Shown here: in pieces, positions 46,069 to 56,104 of the stretch
Layout: the number at the start of each line of letters is the position of its first letter
Position numbering within the stretch: the first letter of the stretch is position 1
Source of the DNA: Polaribacter marinaquae
GTDB taxonomy: Bacteria; Bacteroidota; Bacteroidia; Flavobacteriales; Flavobacteriaceae
Direction of reading: 5' to 3'
Assembly: GCF_038019025.1 (NCBI RefSeq)
Contig: NZ_CP150496.1
Span: 1,628,001-1,692,000 of the forward strand
DNA length: 64,000 bases
Program-made: the position numbers and the translations under genes
Notes under the pieces: generated by a model
The model's database searches: none
What the model was told of the DNA's origin: nothing
What the model saw: only the letters and a program-made list of their open reading frames with translations

Positions 46069-46396
46069 GATTAATTTTTTAAAATTTCTTTTTTTTGTGT
46101 TGCTAACTTGCACTGTAAAATTAGTTTAAGAGTTCGAAAAAAATCAAAATAAAATGTTATAAAAACAACTTTTTTAAGTTAGTAATCAGTTAATTACACC
46201 TGTTTTAACACTTAAGAAATATTGCTTATATTTTATTAAAAAAATTAAAATTTAAAGTGAGTTATCACTAAAAACCACAGTTTGATATCAATACTACAAT
46301 ACAAATAGCTTTTAGATTTTAATTCGATAAAATCACTAGTTAATTTAATGTAAAGTCTGTAGATTATTTTGTTACTTTTACCATTAAAATATTTAT
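46069..46396. other. AT-rich gap without recognised gene
   Basis: This 328-base gap between divergent genes holds no ORF of note, RNA or repeat that I recognise. A TACTTTTA box (46372-46379) lies shortly before the EEP gene and TAATTTTA (minus strand, about 46126-46119) before the small exported protein; both are one base off the -7 consensus. Confidence 0.4.
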
Positions 46397-47374
46397 ATGT
46401 TTCCTTCGATTAAGTCTTCTAAACAAAGTAAAAAAATTACAACAATTGGTTTTTACAATGTAGAAAATCTGTTTGATACAGAAGACAATCCTAAAACTTT
46501 TGATGATGATTACACAAGTGATGGAAAAAGAAAATGGACATACAAAAGATATAAAATAAAAATTAAAAAATTAGGCTCTGTAATATCTCAACTAGGCTTA
46601 AACAAATCTAAATATCCGCCTGCAATTGTTGGTTTGGTAGAAGTAGAAAACGCTAAGGTGGTTAGAGATTTAATAAATTCTTCTAACTTAAAAAAGCATC
46701 ATTATGGTTTTGCACATTATGATTCTCCTGACGAAAGGGGTATTGATGTTGCCTTGTTATACAATAAAAGAGTTTTTGAATTTTTAAAATCAGAAACATT
46801 CCCAGTTTTTCTAGAAGATGACGAAGGCGAAAGAGATTATACAAGAGATATTTTAAAAGTTAGCGGTAATTTACATGGCGAACTTGTACATATAATTGTA
46901 AACCATTGGTCTTCTAGAAGAGAAGGTGCAACAGAAACAGAACACAAAAGAGTTACCGCAGCAATTACTGCTAGAAATATTATAAAAGACATTAAAGACA
47001 AACATTACGATGCAAAAATAATTGTAATGGGAGATTTTAATGACGACCCAACAAGTAAAAGTGTAAAAACCTTGGTTTCTGATGATTTTATAAATCCGAT
47101 GGAAACTATTTTAGACAGAGAAAAGCTGGGTTCTTTAACCTATGATGGTAAGTGGAATTTATTCGATCAGATTATATTTTCTAAAAATTTTACAGAAAAG
47201 AAAGAAGGAAAACTTTACTTTAAACACGCAGAAGTATTTAATAAAGAATGGTTAAAGATTTTTAAAGGAAAATTAAAAGGTAGCCCGTTTAGAACTTATA
47301 TTGGTCCTTGGTATCAAGGCGGATTTTCAGATCATTTTCCGGTATATGCTTTTCTTAAGAAAAAAGACGACTAA
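46397..47374 (+). CDS. Endonuclease/exonuclease/phosphatase family protein
   Basis: 325 residues of the EEP fold: FYNVENLFDT near 19-28, VGLVEVEN with the metal-binding Glu, IIVNHWSSRR, MGDFNDDP with Asp and Asn of the active site, and SDHFPVYAF at the end. No signal peptide is visible, so a cytoplasmic nuclease or phosphodiesterase is likely. Substrate unknown. The stop is directly adjacent to the convergent 79-residue gene. Confidence 0.9.
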   Translation: MFPSIKSSKQSKKITTIGFYNVENLFDTEDNPKTFDDDYTSDGKRKWTYKRYKIKIKKLGSVISQLGLNKSKYPPAIVGLVEVENAKVVRDLINSSNLKKHHYGFAHYDSPDERGIDVALLYNKRVFEFLKSETFPVFLEDDEGERDYTRDILKVSGNLHGELVHIIVNHWSSRREGATETEHKRVTAAITARNIIKDIKDKHYDAKIIVMGDFNDDPTSKSVKTLVSDDFINPMETILDREKLGSLTYDGKWNLFDQIIFSKNFTEKKEGKLYFKHAEVFNKEWLKIFKGKLKGSPFRTYIGPWYQGGFSDHFPVYAFLKKKDD

Positions 47375-47614
47375 CTACTCTTTACCTACATTTTTAAAGG
47401 CACTTCTTAGTTTTTCATCATTAATAATATACTTTTTGTATTTTCCATCTTTATATCTAAAATAAATAAATATTGGCATAAATATAAAAGACAAGTACAA
47501 AACGCCTAACCCCATTACAACTTGGGCTTTTTCGTGTTCTGTATTAATTAAATATGCTCCTAATGCCATCCAAACTAAAAAGATAACAAACATTATTTTT
47601 AACGCTAATTTCAT
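47375..47614 (-). CDS. Small two-helix membrane protein
   Basis: 79 residues with two hydrophobic segments (about 5-24 and 32-52) and a charged C-terminal tail (YKDGKYKKYIINDEKLRSAF). It abuts the EEP gene on the opposite strand with no gap. Its own start lies 48 bases from the divergent phosphodiesterase gene. No function assigned. Confidence 0.7.
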   Translation of the reverse strand: MKLALKIMFVIFLVWMALGAYLINTEHEKAQVVMGLGVLYLSFIFMPIFIYFRYKDGKYKKYIINDEKLRSAFKNVGKE

Positions 47615-47662
47615 GTTGCAAAATTACAAAAGTTCTATCTTTAATTTCTAATTTTATTAAAA

Positions 47663-48643
47663 ATGAAATCGATTTTAGTATTTTTACTTGGTTTATTACT
47701 TATTTCTTGCACTTCAAACAAAAATAAATTTAAAATGAATAACAAAATTGTGATTGCTCACAGAGGCGCTTCTGGTTATTTGCCAGAACATACGCTAGAG
47801 TCTAAAGCCATGGCTTACGCAATGAAACCAAATTTTATAGAGCAAGATTTAGTACTTAGTAAAGACGATGTTCCTGTTGTTATTCATGATATTTATTTGG
47901 ATGATGTTACAGATGTTGCAATAAAGTTTCCTCATAGAAAAAGACAAGATAATAGGTTTTATGTAATAGATTTTACTTTTGATGAATTGCAAACTCTTAA
48001 TGTTTACGAGCGTTTTAACCCAAAAACTGGTAAGCAAGTTTATAAAGACAGATTTCCTACCAAAACAGGTAACTTTAAATTACATTCTTTGCAACAAGAA
48101 ATAGAATTGATACAAGGTTTAAATGCTTCTACTGGCAGTAATATCGGAATTTATCCAGAAATTAAAGCTCCTGAATTTCATAAAAATGAAGGCAAAAAAC
48201 TAACAGAAATTGTTTTAAAAGTTCTTACTGATTATGGCTACACAACAAAAAAAGACAATTGTATTTTACAATGTTTTGACGCCAAAGAATTAGAACGAAT
48301 TAGAAAAGATTTAAAGTCTGAATTGTTTTTGGTGCAATTGATAGAGTTTACCGAAGAAACTAAGCAGTTAAATCATTTTGCAAGTTATGCCGACGGAATT
48401 GGGCCTTGGTACAAACAAATTTTAGATAAAAAAGTTAATGGTAAATGGCTGTTTACTTCTTTAGTTTCTGATGCACATAAATTAGATTTAAAAGTGCATC
48501 CTTATACATTTAGAGCAGATGCTTTAGATGAATTTTCTACATTCGAAGAAATGATGCAAACCTTAATTTATGAAGCAAATATAGACGGCGCTTTCACCGA
48601 TTTTCCTGATAAAATGGTAAACTTTATAAACTCTAATAATTAA
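47663..48643 (+). CDS. glpQ: Glycerophosphodiester phosphodiesterase lipoprotein
   Basis: 326 residues. Lipobox LISC with Cys16, then the GDPD TIM barrel: IAHRGASGYLPEHT near 31-44, EQDLVLSKDDVPVVIHD with catalytic His, and YPEIKAP. It cleaves glycerophosphodiesters to glycerol-3-phosphate and an alcohol in the periplasm or at the outer membrane. The length and KGGxL-like insert fit periplasmic GlpQ. It precedes a 176-residue protein by one base. Confidence 0.92.
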   Translation: MKSILVFLLGLLLISCTSNKNKFKMNNKIVIAHRGASGYLPEHTLESKAMAYAMKPNFIEQDLVLSKDDVPVVIHDIYLDDVTDVAIKFPHRKRQDNRFYVIDFTFDELQTLNVYERFNPKTGKQVYKDRFPTKTGNFKLHSLQQEIELIQGLNASTGSNIGIYPEIKAPEFHKNEGKKLTEIVLKVLTDYGYTTKKDNCILQCFDAKELERIRKDLKSELFLVQLIEFTEETKQLNHFASYADGIGPWYKQILDKKVNGKWLFTSLVSDAHKLDLKVHPYTFRADALDEFSTFEEMMQTLIYEANIDGAFTDFPDKMVNFINSNN

Positions 48644-48644
48644 T

Positions 48645-49175
48645 ATGGATAAACTTGTTTATAAAATTAGTCATGCCACAAATAATTTACAGATTTATAA
48701 TACTGAAGATGAGTTTGCATTTTTTTCTAGTTGGTTTTTAGAATTTGGTAAAACAACCGCAGAAATTTACAATACAGAAGAAGAAATTATTTATAAAATT
48801 ACCAAGAAATTTAAATTCTGGAAATGGCGAATTTCTTATGAAATTGAAACTAAAAAAGGGAAAAAACTAGTTTTGATTTCTGGTAATAAGCAAAATTCAA
48901 TTTTTAAACTTCAATTAAACGACTCTAATTTTGAGGTTAAAATTCACTATTTTGACAAAAAATCTATTTTTAAAAACGGAGTTAAAATTGCAGAAATAGA
49001 CGAATCTTTTTTCTCCTCAAAAGAAAAAAACATTAGTAGTGTATTGCTTTCAAATAAAGAAGACTTAGAATTAATCTTTCTTATATTTTCTTGCTTAAAA
49101 ACAGGCGAAACACATCAAAAGCCGATAATGAAATCTCAAAAAGAATGGATTTCTATAAAAGAGGAATGGTCTTAA
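48645..49175 (+). CDS. Protein of unknown function, beta-rich
   Basis: 176 residues, no signal peptide or membrane helix. Repeated beta strand pattern (YKISHATNNLQIYNTEDEF, KIHYFDKKSIFKNGVKIAEI) suggests a tubby/LURP1-like twelve-stranded fold, as seen in some phospholipid-binding proteins; this is a weak resemblance. It is co-transcribed with glpQ (one-base gap) and overlaps the convergent glycerate kinase gene by four bases. Confidence 0.65.
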   Translation: MDKLVYKISHATNNLQIYNTEDEFAFFSSWFLEFGKTTAEIYNTEEEIIYKITKKFKFWKWRISYEIETKKGKKLVLISGNKQNSIFKLQLNDSNFEVKIHYFDKKSIFKNGVKIAEIDESFFSSKEKNISSVLLSNKEDLELIFLIFSCLKTGETHQKPIMKSQKEWISIKEEWS

Positions 49176-50296
49176 TCTAGAAGTTTTACAAAATTTTTAG
49201 CTAAAATTTTTAAATATGTTGAACTATTATTCATAGCGTCATCTAAATTTTTAGAATTGCTAATTATGTCTTTTCCGTAAACAATTCCAATTTCTTTTAA
49301 TTCGTTTTTTGAAAGTTCAATTTTCCCACAAAAGGAAGCAACTTTTATATTTTGAATTTTAGCAGATTCTAAGACTCCTTGTATAGTTTTACCAGACAAA
49401 GTTTGGTTATCTAATTTACCTTCACCAGTAATAATCCAATCTGCATTTTTAATTTTCTCATCAAAATTAGCAAGATTTTTTATCAACTGAATCCCAGGCT
49501 CTAAAGATCCGTTTAAAAATAATTTAGAAGCAATTCCCATTCCACCAGCTGCTCCAGCACCTTTTACAGACTGAACATCGATTATAAAAACATCCTTTAA
49601 AATTTCAGCAAAATCTTCTAACCCTTTATTTAGTAAAATAATATCATTTTCTGATGCTCCTTTTTGAGCTCCATACACATAAGCAGCTCCGTTTTTTCCA
49701 TGTAAAGGATTGGTTACATCGCAAGCAATTTTAAAGTTTACATTGCTTATTTCTTTATGAATTGCTGAAGCATTTATCGATTTAATTTTAGATAAATTGG
49801 CTCCAATTGGCTTTACTACATTATTATTTTCATCTAAAAATTTATACCCTAAAGCAGCAGCCATTCCTATTCCACAATCGTTAGTTGCACTACCTCCAAT
49901 GCCTAAAATAATTGTTTTTGCTCCTTTATTTATGGCATCAGCAATCATTTCTCCAGTACCAAAAGTGGTGGCATTTAAACAATCGAATTCAGTTTTATCT
50001 AATAATTTAACGCCAGAAGCTTCTGCCATTTCTATAAATGCAGTTTTAGAATTTTCTGAATATAAATACGAAGCTTTAACCGGTTTAAAAAAAGGATTGT
50101 TTACCGTAACCTCAACTACTTTTCCTTGTAAATAGAAATTAACAACCTCGATTGTGCCATCACCACCATCTGCAAGCGGAAGTTTTACAACCTCTATGTT
50201 AGAATTTTTTGTTAGAATTTCTTTTTCTACAATTTCGCAAAATTCTAAACCTGTAAGCGAGTTTTTAAATTTATCTGGTGCTATAACAATTTTCAA
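49172..50296 (-). CDS. Glycerate kinase, TTG start
   Basis: A 374-residue glycerate kinase (GlxK family, forming 2-phosphoglycerate): KIVIAPDKFKNSLTGLEF at the N-terminus, ADGGDGTIEV, GIGGSATNDCGIGMAAALG and TGEGKLDNQTLSGKT. I place the start at TTG 50296, which yields the family N-terminus MKIVIAPDKF. The in-frame ATG at 50365 would overlap the symporter gene by 58 bases and add 23 non-family residues. It is the last gene of the receptor-hydrolase-symporter-kinase run and should phosphorylate the glycerate released by the hydrolase. Confidence 0.92.
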   Translation of the reverse strand: MKIVIAPDKFKNSLTGLEFCEIVEKEILTKNSNIEVVKLPLADGGDGTIEVVNFYLQGKVVEVTVNNPFFKPVKASYLYSENSKTAFIEMAEASGVKLLDKTEFDCLNATTFGTGEMIADAINKGAKTIILGIGGSATNDCGIGMAAALGYKFLDENNNVVKPIGANLSKIKSINASAIHKEISNVNFKIACDVTNPLHGKNGAAYVYGAQKGASENDIILLNKGLEDFAEILKDVFIIDVQSVKGAGAAGGMGIASKLFLNGSLEPGIQLIKNLANFDEKIKNADWIITGEGKLDNQTLSGKTIQGVLESAKIQNIKVASFCGKIELSKNELKEIGIVYGKDIISNSKNLDDAMNNSSTYLKILAKNFVKLLD

Positions 50297-50307
50297 AACA
50301 GAATGTT

Positions 50308-51915
50308 TTAACTTAAAATTTTTACTAAAGACATTGCTAAAATTGCAATAACTATAAAATAACACAATAAAAGCGCTACTTCTTTTTTACCTCCTTTATA
50401 AAAAACAACTTCTAAACCTTCTCTAGCTTCTCTTTTTATGATCAAACTCACCGTATAAGCTACAAACATAGTTACAAAACAGCCAATTGCATTCCACCAA
50501 AACCAAAATACATTTGGTACATATAACCATAAATACATGTTAAATGCAACACCTGCAATTATACCAATGTTGGCACCTAAAGCGTGAGTTCTTTTGGTTA
50601 AAATTGCCAAGATAAAAGCAGCTAAAATTGGCCCATAAAAAATAGAACTTATTTTATTAATCACCTCTATAACTGTACCTTCTATACTTCCTGCAAAAAA
50701 GGCAAAAAACAAACAAACTAGTCCCCAAAAAACGGATAACAACCTTGAATATGACACGTATTGTTTATCTGACATATTAGGTTTAAATCTTTTGATAAAA
50801 TCTTCTAAAGAAACTGCAGATAAAGAATTTACTGTAGAACTTAATGATGACATTGCTGCAGACATTATAGCCACAATTAAAATTCCAATAATTCCATTTG
50901 GCAAATATTTAATGATAAAAACAGGCACCATTAAATCTGCCTTTTTACCTTCTAAACTTCCAATATTTGTTTGATAAACACTATCCATTAAAGATTGAAA
51001 ACTTGCATCTTGCAATAATAAAGTTCCTAAAACCAAACCCATAATACAATAAGTTAGTGTTATTGGAAAACGCAATAAACCATTGGCTAATAACAATTTT
51101 TTAATGGTTGGCATTCCTTTAGCAGATAATAGTCTTTGCGATTGTGTTTGGTCTGTACCATAATAAGAAGCGTATAAAAAGAAACCTCCAATTACCATTG
51201 GCCAAAAACCAAACTCATCATTTTTATCAGCATTATTAAAACCCCATTTAGAAAAATCTACAGCTGTTAATCTTTCTTGATCTACATTAGTTAAAAAGTT
51301 TTCGAAACCGCCAAGTTCGCTAATACCATAAATTAAACATACAACAATACCAAAAAAGAGAATACACATTTGTATTACATCTCCCCAAATAACAGCTTTC
51401 ATACCACCTTGAAAAGAATAAATCATTGTAATAATTCCGATGATTAATACTGAAATCCAAAAGTCGATACCCACAGTTGCTTGTAAAATTAAAGCCATTG
51501 TGTACACCATTACTCCTGTTGCAACAGATCTACTAATTTGAAAAACAAAACTGATTAACAATCGAGATGAAGCGTCAAAACGCTTTTCTAAATACTCGTA
51601 AACACTTACAATACCAGAATTATATAACGTAGGAATTATTGCAATTAACAAAAAAGCCATTGCTAAAGGCACACCAAATTCGTAGGTTAACCATTGTAAA
51701 CCACCACCTTCTTTTAAACCCACAAAAGCAGGTGCAGAAATAAAACTAATCGCAGAAAGTTGAGTTGCCATGGTTGATAAACTCAATGGAAACCAACCCA
51801 TAGATTGCCCGCCTAAAAAGTAATCTTTAGAGTTTTTGTTTTCTTTAAAAAAGTAACCTATTCCTAAAAACCCTAAGAGGTAAACTACAATAATTATGTA
51901 ATCTATATAATTCAT
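50308..51915 (-). CDS. Sodium:solute symporter (SSS family)
   Basis: 535 residues with about 13-14 transmembrane helices in the SSS/SGLT pattern (KDYFLGGQSMGWFPLSLS near 31-48, YGTDQTQSQRLLSAKG near 253-268, IMSAAMSSLSSTVNSLS near 352-368, the last being the Na+-site helix). It uses the Na+ gradient to import a small solute. Between the hydrolase and glycerate kinase genes it most likely brings in the glycosylglycerate or its hexose. Ends 11 bases before the kinase TTG. Confidence 0.92.
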   Translation of the reverse strand: MNYIDYIIIVVYLLGFLGIGYFFKENKNSKDYFLGGQSMGWFPLSLSTMATQLSAISFISAPAFVGLKEGGGLQWLTYEFGVPLAMAFLLIAIIPTLYNSGIVSVYEYLEKRFDASSRLLISFVFQISRSVATGVMVYTMALILQATVGIDFWISVLIIGIITMIYSFQGGMKAVIWGDVIQMCILFFGIVVCLIYGISELGGFENFLTNVDQERLTAVDFSKWGFNNADKNDEFGFWPMVIGGFFLYASYYGTDQTQSQRLLSAKGMPTIKKLLLANGLLRFPITLTYCIMGLVLGTLLLQDASFQSLMDSVYQTNIGSLEGKKADLMVPVFIIKYLPNGIIGILIVAIMSAAMSSLSSTVNSLSAVSLEDFIKRFKPNMSDKQYVSYSRLLSVFWGLVCLFFAFFAGSIEGTVIEVINKISSIFYGPILAAFILAILTKRTHALGANIGIIAGVAFNMYLWLYVPNVFWFWWNAIGCFVTMFVAYTVSLIIKREAREGLEVVFYKGGKKEVALLLCYFIVIAILAMSLVKILS

Positions 51916-51949
51916 AATTCTAATTTTTGTGCTTGGTTAAAAGTATTGT

Positions 51950-53254
51950 TTAATTATTTAACATATCTAATAATAAAGCTGCACTCCACGAAAAATCTCC
52001 ACCACCATAACCAGCTTTACCGTCAATATGCATTTCTTTTCTAGAATCAAAATACTCATAAAAACCATTTTTTTCTACAATACTAATGGTATCTTGTTTT
52101 ACTCGTTCTGAAATATCATTGTAACCATAATTTTTTAATCCGTAGAAAAGCATCCAATTTAAATTTACCCAAACTGGTCCTCTCCAATATTTTTTAGGAT
52201 TAAAACGATCGCTATCTGGATCGAAAGAAGCACATAAATATTGATGTTCTCCTCCAAATTTTTCTAACATCACTTTTACCATTTTGTCTGCTCTTTCTTG
52301 CGATGGAATATTTGCAAATAATGGTGCAAAAGAAGATGATGTTAAATACCTTAATGGTTTTTCATTTCTTAAATCGTAATGAATGTAAGCTCCTAATTCG
52401 TCATCATATAATTTTTCGTTAAATGATTTTATACTTTGTGCTTGCCATTTTTTAAGTTGATCAATTTTATCTGCATTACCACCAATTTCTTGATATAATT
52501 TAATTAAACTTTCGTTCGATTTTATAAGCATTGCGTTAAACAAAGGATCTTGTACTAAAAAAGGCGATAATTCTGCTATTTTTTCATCACTATAATTATT
52601 AGCTTTTGCAATTTCTATAATATGCAAATAATGATCATATTCTCTTTTTGATGGTCTTTCTGAAGCATCTACGTGTGTTGTATCTCTTCTTTCAAAAGTA
52701 TATTCTGGCGGATTCATAGTTGCCCAAATATCATCCCAAATAGGAGAATTATCTGTACCAGATTCCCAATTATGATAAATATAAACTAAACCTTCATTTT
52801 TAGGATCTCTGTTGTTGTAAAAATACTCGTGATTAAAATATACTTTATCAATTACAGTTTCTAAATATTGTAAAGTTTGTGATTTATCCTTGCTGATTTT
52901 ATACATATCTTCTAACACAAAACCTGTTACCGGTGGCTGTGTCATTCCTGTTGATTTGTATTTTTTTGATGCCAAAGGATGTAAATCTGACCTATGAAAA
53001 CTAGCTCCAGGGAAATAACTATCATTCTCTGTATGAAAAACAATATGTGGAATAAATCCGTTTTCCCACTGAGCATCTAACAATGTTTCTATTTCTTTTT
53101 CTGCATTTTGCATATTAAAATGCGCCAAACCAATGGCTATAAAGCCAGAATCCCATTTCCATTGAAAAGGGTATAAATTGGCACAAGGAATACTAAATTC
53201 TCCTTTCCAGTTATTGTTTAAAATTTCTTTTGCTTTTTCTTGTAAGTTATTCAT
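51950..53254 (-). CDS. GH63-type hydrolase, probable mannosyl-/glucosylglycerate hydrolase
   Basis: 434 residues of the (alpha/alpha)6 barrel MGH1-like/GH63 group. Motifs: FQWKWDSGF at 30-38, ESGTDNSPIWDD at 164-175 with Asp168 as likely general acid, YWRGPVWVNLNW at 356-367, and FYEYFD at 398-403 with Glu400 as likely general base. The length (about 430) matches bacterial mannosylglycerate/glucosylglycerate hydrolases and not the longer processing glucosidases or trehalases. No signal peptide, so it acts in the cytoplasm on imported substrate. A glycerate kinase in the same operon supports glycerate as product. Another alpha-glycoside substrate cannot be excluded. Confidence 0.8.
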   Translation of the reverse strand: MNNLQEKAKEILNNNWKGEFSIPCANLYPFQWKWDSGFIAIGLAHFNMQNAEKEIETLLDAQWENGFIPHIVFHTENDSYFPGASFHRSDLHPLASKKYKSTGMTQPPVTGFVLEDMYKISKDKSQTLQYLETVIDKVYFNHEYFYNNRDPKNEGLVYIYHNWESGTDNSPIWDDIWATMNPPEYTFERRDTTHVDASERPSKREYDHYLHIIEIAKANNYSDEKIAELSPFLVQDPLFNAMLIKSNESLIKLYQEIGGNADKIDQLKKWQAQSIKSFNEKLYDDELGAYIHYDLRNEKPLRYLTSSSFAPLFANIPSQERADKMVKVMLEKFGGEHQYLCASFDPDSDRFNPKKYWRGPVWVNLNWMLFYGLKNYGYNDISERVKQDTISIVEKNGFYEYFDSRKEMHIDGKAGYGGGDFSWSAALLLDMLNN

Positions 53255-53286
53255 TTTTAAACTGTATTGAATTGTTTTTTCTAATT

Positions 53287-53323
53287 AAAACTCACTGCTT
53301 AACTACTTTATTAAGCAGTGAGA
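53287..53323 (-). promoter_or_regulatory. Intercistronic hairpin between receptor and hydrolase genes
   Basis: CTCACTGCTTAA and TTAAGCAGTGAG form a perfect 12-bp stem with an eight-base loop. On the minus strand only TTTTAATTAG follows, a weak terminator tail. It may lower downstream expression or protect the receptor mRNA 3' end. Confidence 0.55.
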
Positions 53324-53342
53324 AATCTAATTAATAACTAAT

Positions 53343-53369
53343 GGGTTAAAAGTTAAAAGTTAAAAGTTG
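53343..53369 (-). repeat. Three tandem AACTTTT units at the receptor stop
   Basis: Read on the minus strand, AACTTTT is repeated three times across the final codons and stop of the TonB receptor. It encodes the last FNF-stop, the C-terminal aromatic needed for barrel insertion. Slippage here would alter the stop context. Confidence 0.6.
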
Positions 53370-56025
53370 CTGTTAAAAACATTCTTCTAGGTAAAATTGG
53401 TCTACCAAAGAAAAATTCTGCATCACCTGCTTGGTTTATATTTCTTGGATCTCCTTCTGTTACACCAGAATCATCGAATAAATTAAATACAGAAAAACCT
53501 ATTCTTAAATCTTCATTTCTATCTTTATCATTATTTAAACTAAAAGTATAACCAGCTCCTATTCTAAATATGTTTATGGCGTCTAACTCTACATTATTGT
53601 TGTCTGCTGTAAACTTACTTCCTGTATGATTTAAAGTAAACTGACCATCAAAACTACTATTGTCAAAATGCAATCCCATACTCGTTAAAAAATTTGGTTG
53701 TCTTGCCAGTTCGTTACCCACGTTTACTTCTGTAGAACCACCAGCAACTAAATCTTCGTCTGTATTTTTAGTAATTTCATGGTTTTGATATGTTGCAGAA
53801 CCTCTAAAATCGAAATTTTCAGTTAATTTATAAGACCAATTTGCCTCTAAACCTAAAGTAGATGTACTTTGTTCTGACCTTGTTAAATCTACTAAAGAGC
53901 CATTTACAAAACCTTGTGTAATTTTAATTCTATCTTTTAAACTTACATAATAAGTTGCTAAAGATCCAGATAACTTTTCTGTACCTAATTTTGCTCCAAC
54001 TTCAAATTGAGTAATTTTTTCTGAATCATAATTTGTATTTGGTATGCCTGCTACTGGTGCAAAACCTCTAATTTGCGGAAAGAAAAATCCTCTAGAAAAG
54101 TTTGCATATAAATTTACATTATCGGTTAAATTATGCAATGCTGCTAATGATAATGCCCAATCTGTAGCTTCTACATCTGCTCTTAAAAAACTACCATCTG
54201 CATATTGTACGTTTGCCAAATCAGAAGTTAAAGTAGCATCATCATAAACAGTGGTGCTTACAATATTACCTTTACTAAAAGTACCTTTTGTACTCTCGAT
54301 TCTTATACCAGCATCAAAACGCCATTTATCAAAAACCATTTCGTCTGTTATATAAAATGCGGTTTTAGATTGTGATAAAAAGTTGTTAGAAGTCATCCCT
54401 ATTCTGTTGTATAAACCTCCTTCTGAATATGTTACATTATTACCACCTGCATCTACATAACTTAAATTTACCAAACGAGGATTATTATTAAATTCTGATA
54501 AAACTCTATATTGATAATTTACATCTTCTGCTTCTGTTCTTGCCAAGTAAACACCCGCAGTAATGTTATGACTACCTGCATCTGAGTCTATTATTTTTGT
54601 TAAAGATGCTTCACCAGAATAGTCTGTCATTGGTCTTAAACGATCTACGTGTAAATTTTCTACTACTAAATCATTTGCATTAACAGCTCCAATTCCTCCT
54701 TGATATTGCGCTGTATAACTTAAATTTCCTGGAGCAACGTTTTCGATGTAATTCCCTAAAGTTAACGGATTATTGTACGTTCCGTTTCCACCTACATACA
54801 AAGCAAAATTATGTTTATAGCTTGCATATTTTACTTTAGATTTAAACTTTAAATCATCAGCAAAATTATAGTCAAAATCTGCCATTACATATCCACCTTG
54901 TGTAGAAACACCATCTTCAATTGGACTTTCATAAGCACCACCAGCAGTTAAAAAAGAAGTATTTGCTAACTGACCTGATAATAGCTGAGAAACAGCTGCA
55001 CCATCATTACCAGCAATTCTATTTCTGTTACCGTCTAAAGGTAAAGGCATAAAGAATTGTGCGTTATCATTAATCATTTGTCCGTGAACTGTAAAAGAAC
55101 CATTTTCTAACTTCTTTTTAATATTCGCTCTAAATTGTACACCTTTAGTTGGCATTCCTGTTTCAATTGGCCCGTCATCTTTTCTTACGAAACCTGTAAA
55201 AGCATAGTATGTATTAGAATCTTCGCCACCTAATTTACCACCTGTATAAAAATCAGTTTTTAACCTTCCTTTATCTGCCCATTCTACATTTATTAGATTT
55301 TCTGCATTAGAATCACCTGTTTTACTTGTATAATTAATAATACCCGCAACAGAGCCCGCACCATATAGAACAGCTGCACCACCTCTTACAAATTCAACAC
55401 CTTTAAAACCAACATCTGGTCTAGCATATACATCATGTGCAGAAGAGTTTAATCCGAAAGTACTCATTAATGGCATGCCATCATATTGTAAAGGATTAAA
55501 CACATATTGACCACCAGAAGGCAAACCTCTTACAAAAACATTTGTAGCTGTTTCTCCACCACCACCTTCTGCAGTAATACCAGGAATACTTCTAATAATA
55601 TCTGCCTGACTATTTGCCGAAAGTTTAGTAATTTCTTTCTGTTTAATAGAACTGATAGACATTGGCGTTTCTTTTTGAGATCTAAAAGTAGAAGATGCTG
55701 TTAGAACAATTTCATCTAATTGCGCTCCTCCTTCTTCTAAAACAACAGATACAGTTAAAGTTGTCCCATCTAAGTTTATTAATTTTTCAAAAGTCTTATA
55801 TCCAATATAAGAAACTTGTATGGTTTGTTTACCTGTACTTTTTGTTGTAAAATTAAAGTTCCCATCAAAATCAGAAGATCCTCCAGAAGTAGTTCCTTTA
55901 ATTATTACACTGGCATTAGGTATTATATTACCCAAGTTGTCTTTTACAGACCCTTTTACAACCGTCTGAGCAAACATTGCAGAAATGCTAATAATGCAAG
56001 TTAATGTTAATAATATTTTTTTCAT
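53353..56025 (-). CDS. TonB-dependent outer membrane receptor
   Basis: 890 residues: signal peptide 1-19, a carboxypeptidase-like regulatory beta-sandwich domain about 20-105 (VVKGSVKDNLGNIIPNASV), plug about 115-230 (ADIIRSIPGITAEGG), then a 22-strand barrel ending FNF. It imports a large or scarce substrate using TonB energy. No SusD partner lies next to it, so small soluble ligands rather than polysaccharides are likely. It is first in the minus-strand run with hydrolase, symporter and glycerate kinase and is divergent from a LacI regulator. Confidence 0.93.
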   Translation of the reverse strand: MKKILLTLTCIISISAMFAQTVVKGSVKDNLGNIIPNASVIIKGTTSGGSSDFDGNFNFTTKSTGKQTIQVSYIGYKTFEKLINLDGTTLTVSVVLEEGGAQLDEIVLTASSTFRSQKETPMSISSIKQKEITKLSANSQADIIRSIPGITAEGGGGETATNVFVRGLPSGGQYVFNPLQYDGMPLMSTFGLNSSAHDVYARPDVGFKGVEFVRGGAAVLYGAGSVAGIINYTSKTGDSNAENLINVEWADKGRLKTDFYTGGKLGGEDSNTYYAFTGFVRKDDGPIETGMPTKGVQFRANIKKKLENGSFTVHGQMINDNAQFFMPLPLDGNRNRIAGNDGAAVSQLLSGQLANTSFLTAGGAYESPIEDGVSTQGGYVMADFDYNFADDLKFKSKVKYASYKHNFALYVGGNGTYNNPLTLGNYIENVAPGNLSYTAQYQGGIGAVNANDLVVENLHVDRLRPMTDYSGEASLTKIIDSDAGSHNITAGVYLARTEAEDVNYQYRVLSEFNNNPRLVNLSYVDAGGNNVTYSEGGLYNRIGMTSNNFLSQSKTAFYITDEMVFDKWRFDAGIRIESTKGTFSKGNIVSTTVYDDATLTSDLANVQYADGSFLRADVEATDWALSLAALHNLTDNVNLYANFSRGFFFPQIRGFAPVAGIPNTNYDSEKITQFEVGAKLGTEKLSGSLATYYVSLKDRIKITQGFVNGSLVDLTRSEQSTSTLGLEANWSYKLTENFDFRGSATYQNHEITKNTDEDLVAGGSTEVNVGNELARQPNFLTSMGLHFDNSSFDGQFTLNHTGSKFTADNNNVELDAINIFRIGAGYTFSLNNDKDRNEDLRIGFSVFNLFDDSGVTEGDPRNINQAGDAEFFFGRPILPRRMFLTATFNF

Positions 56026-56104
56026 ATTTTAAGAATTAGTTAATTATGAAGTAAATTTATTGACAAATACATTATTTTTTTACGATTTAATTACGAAAAA
56101 ATAA

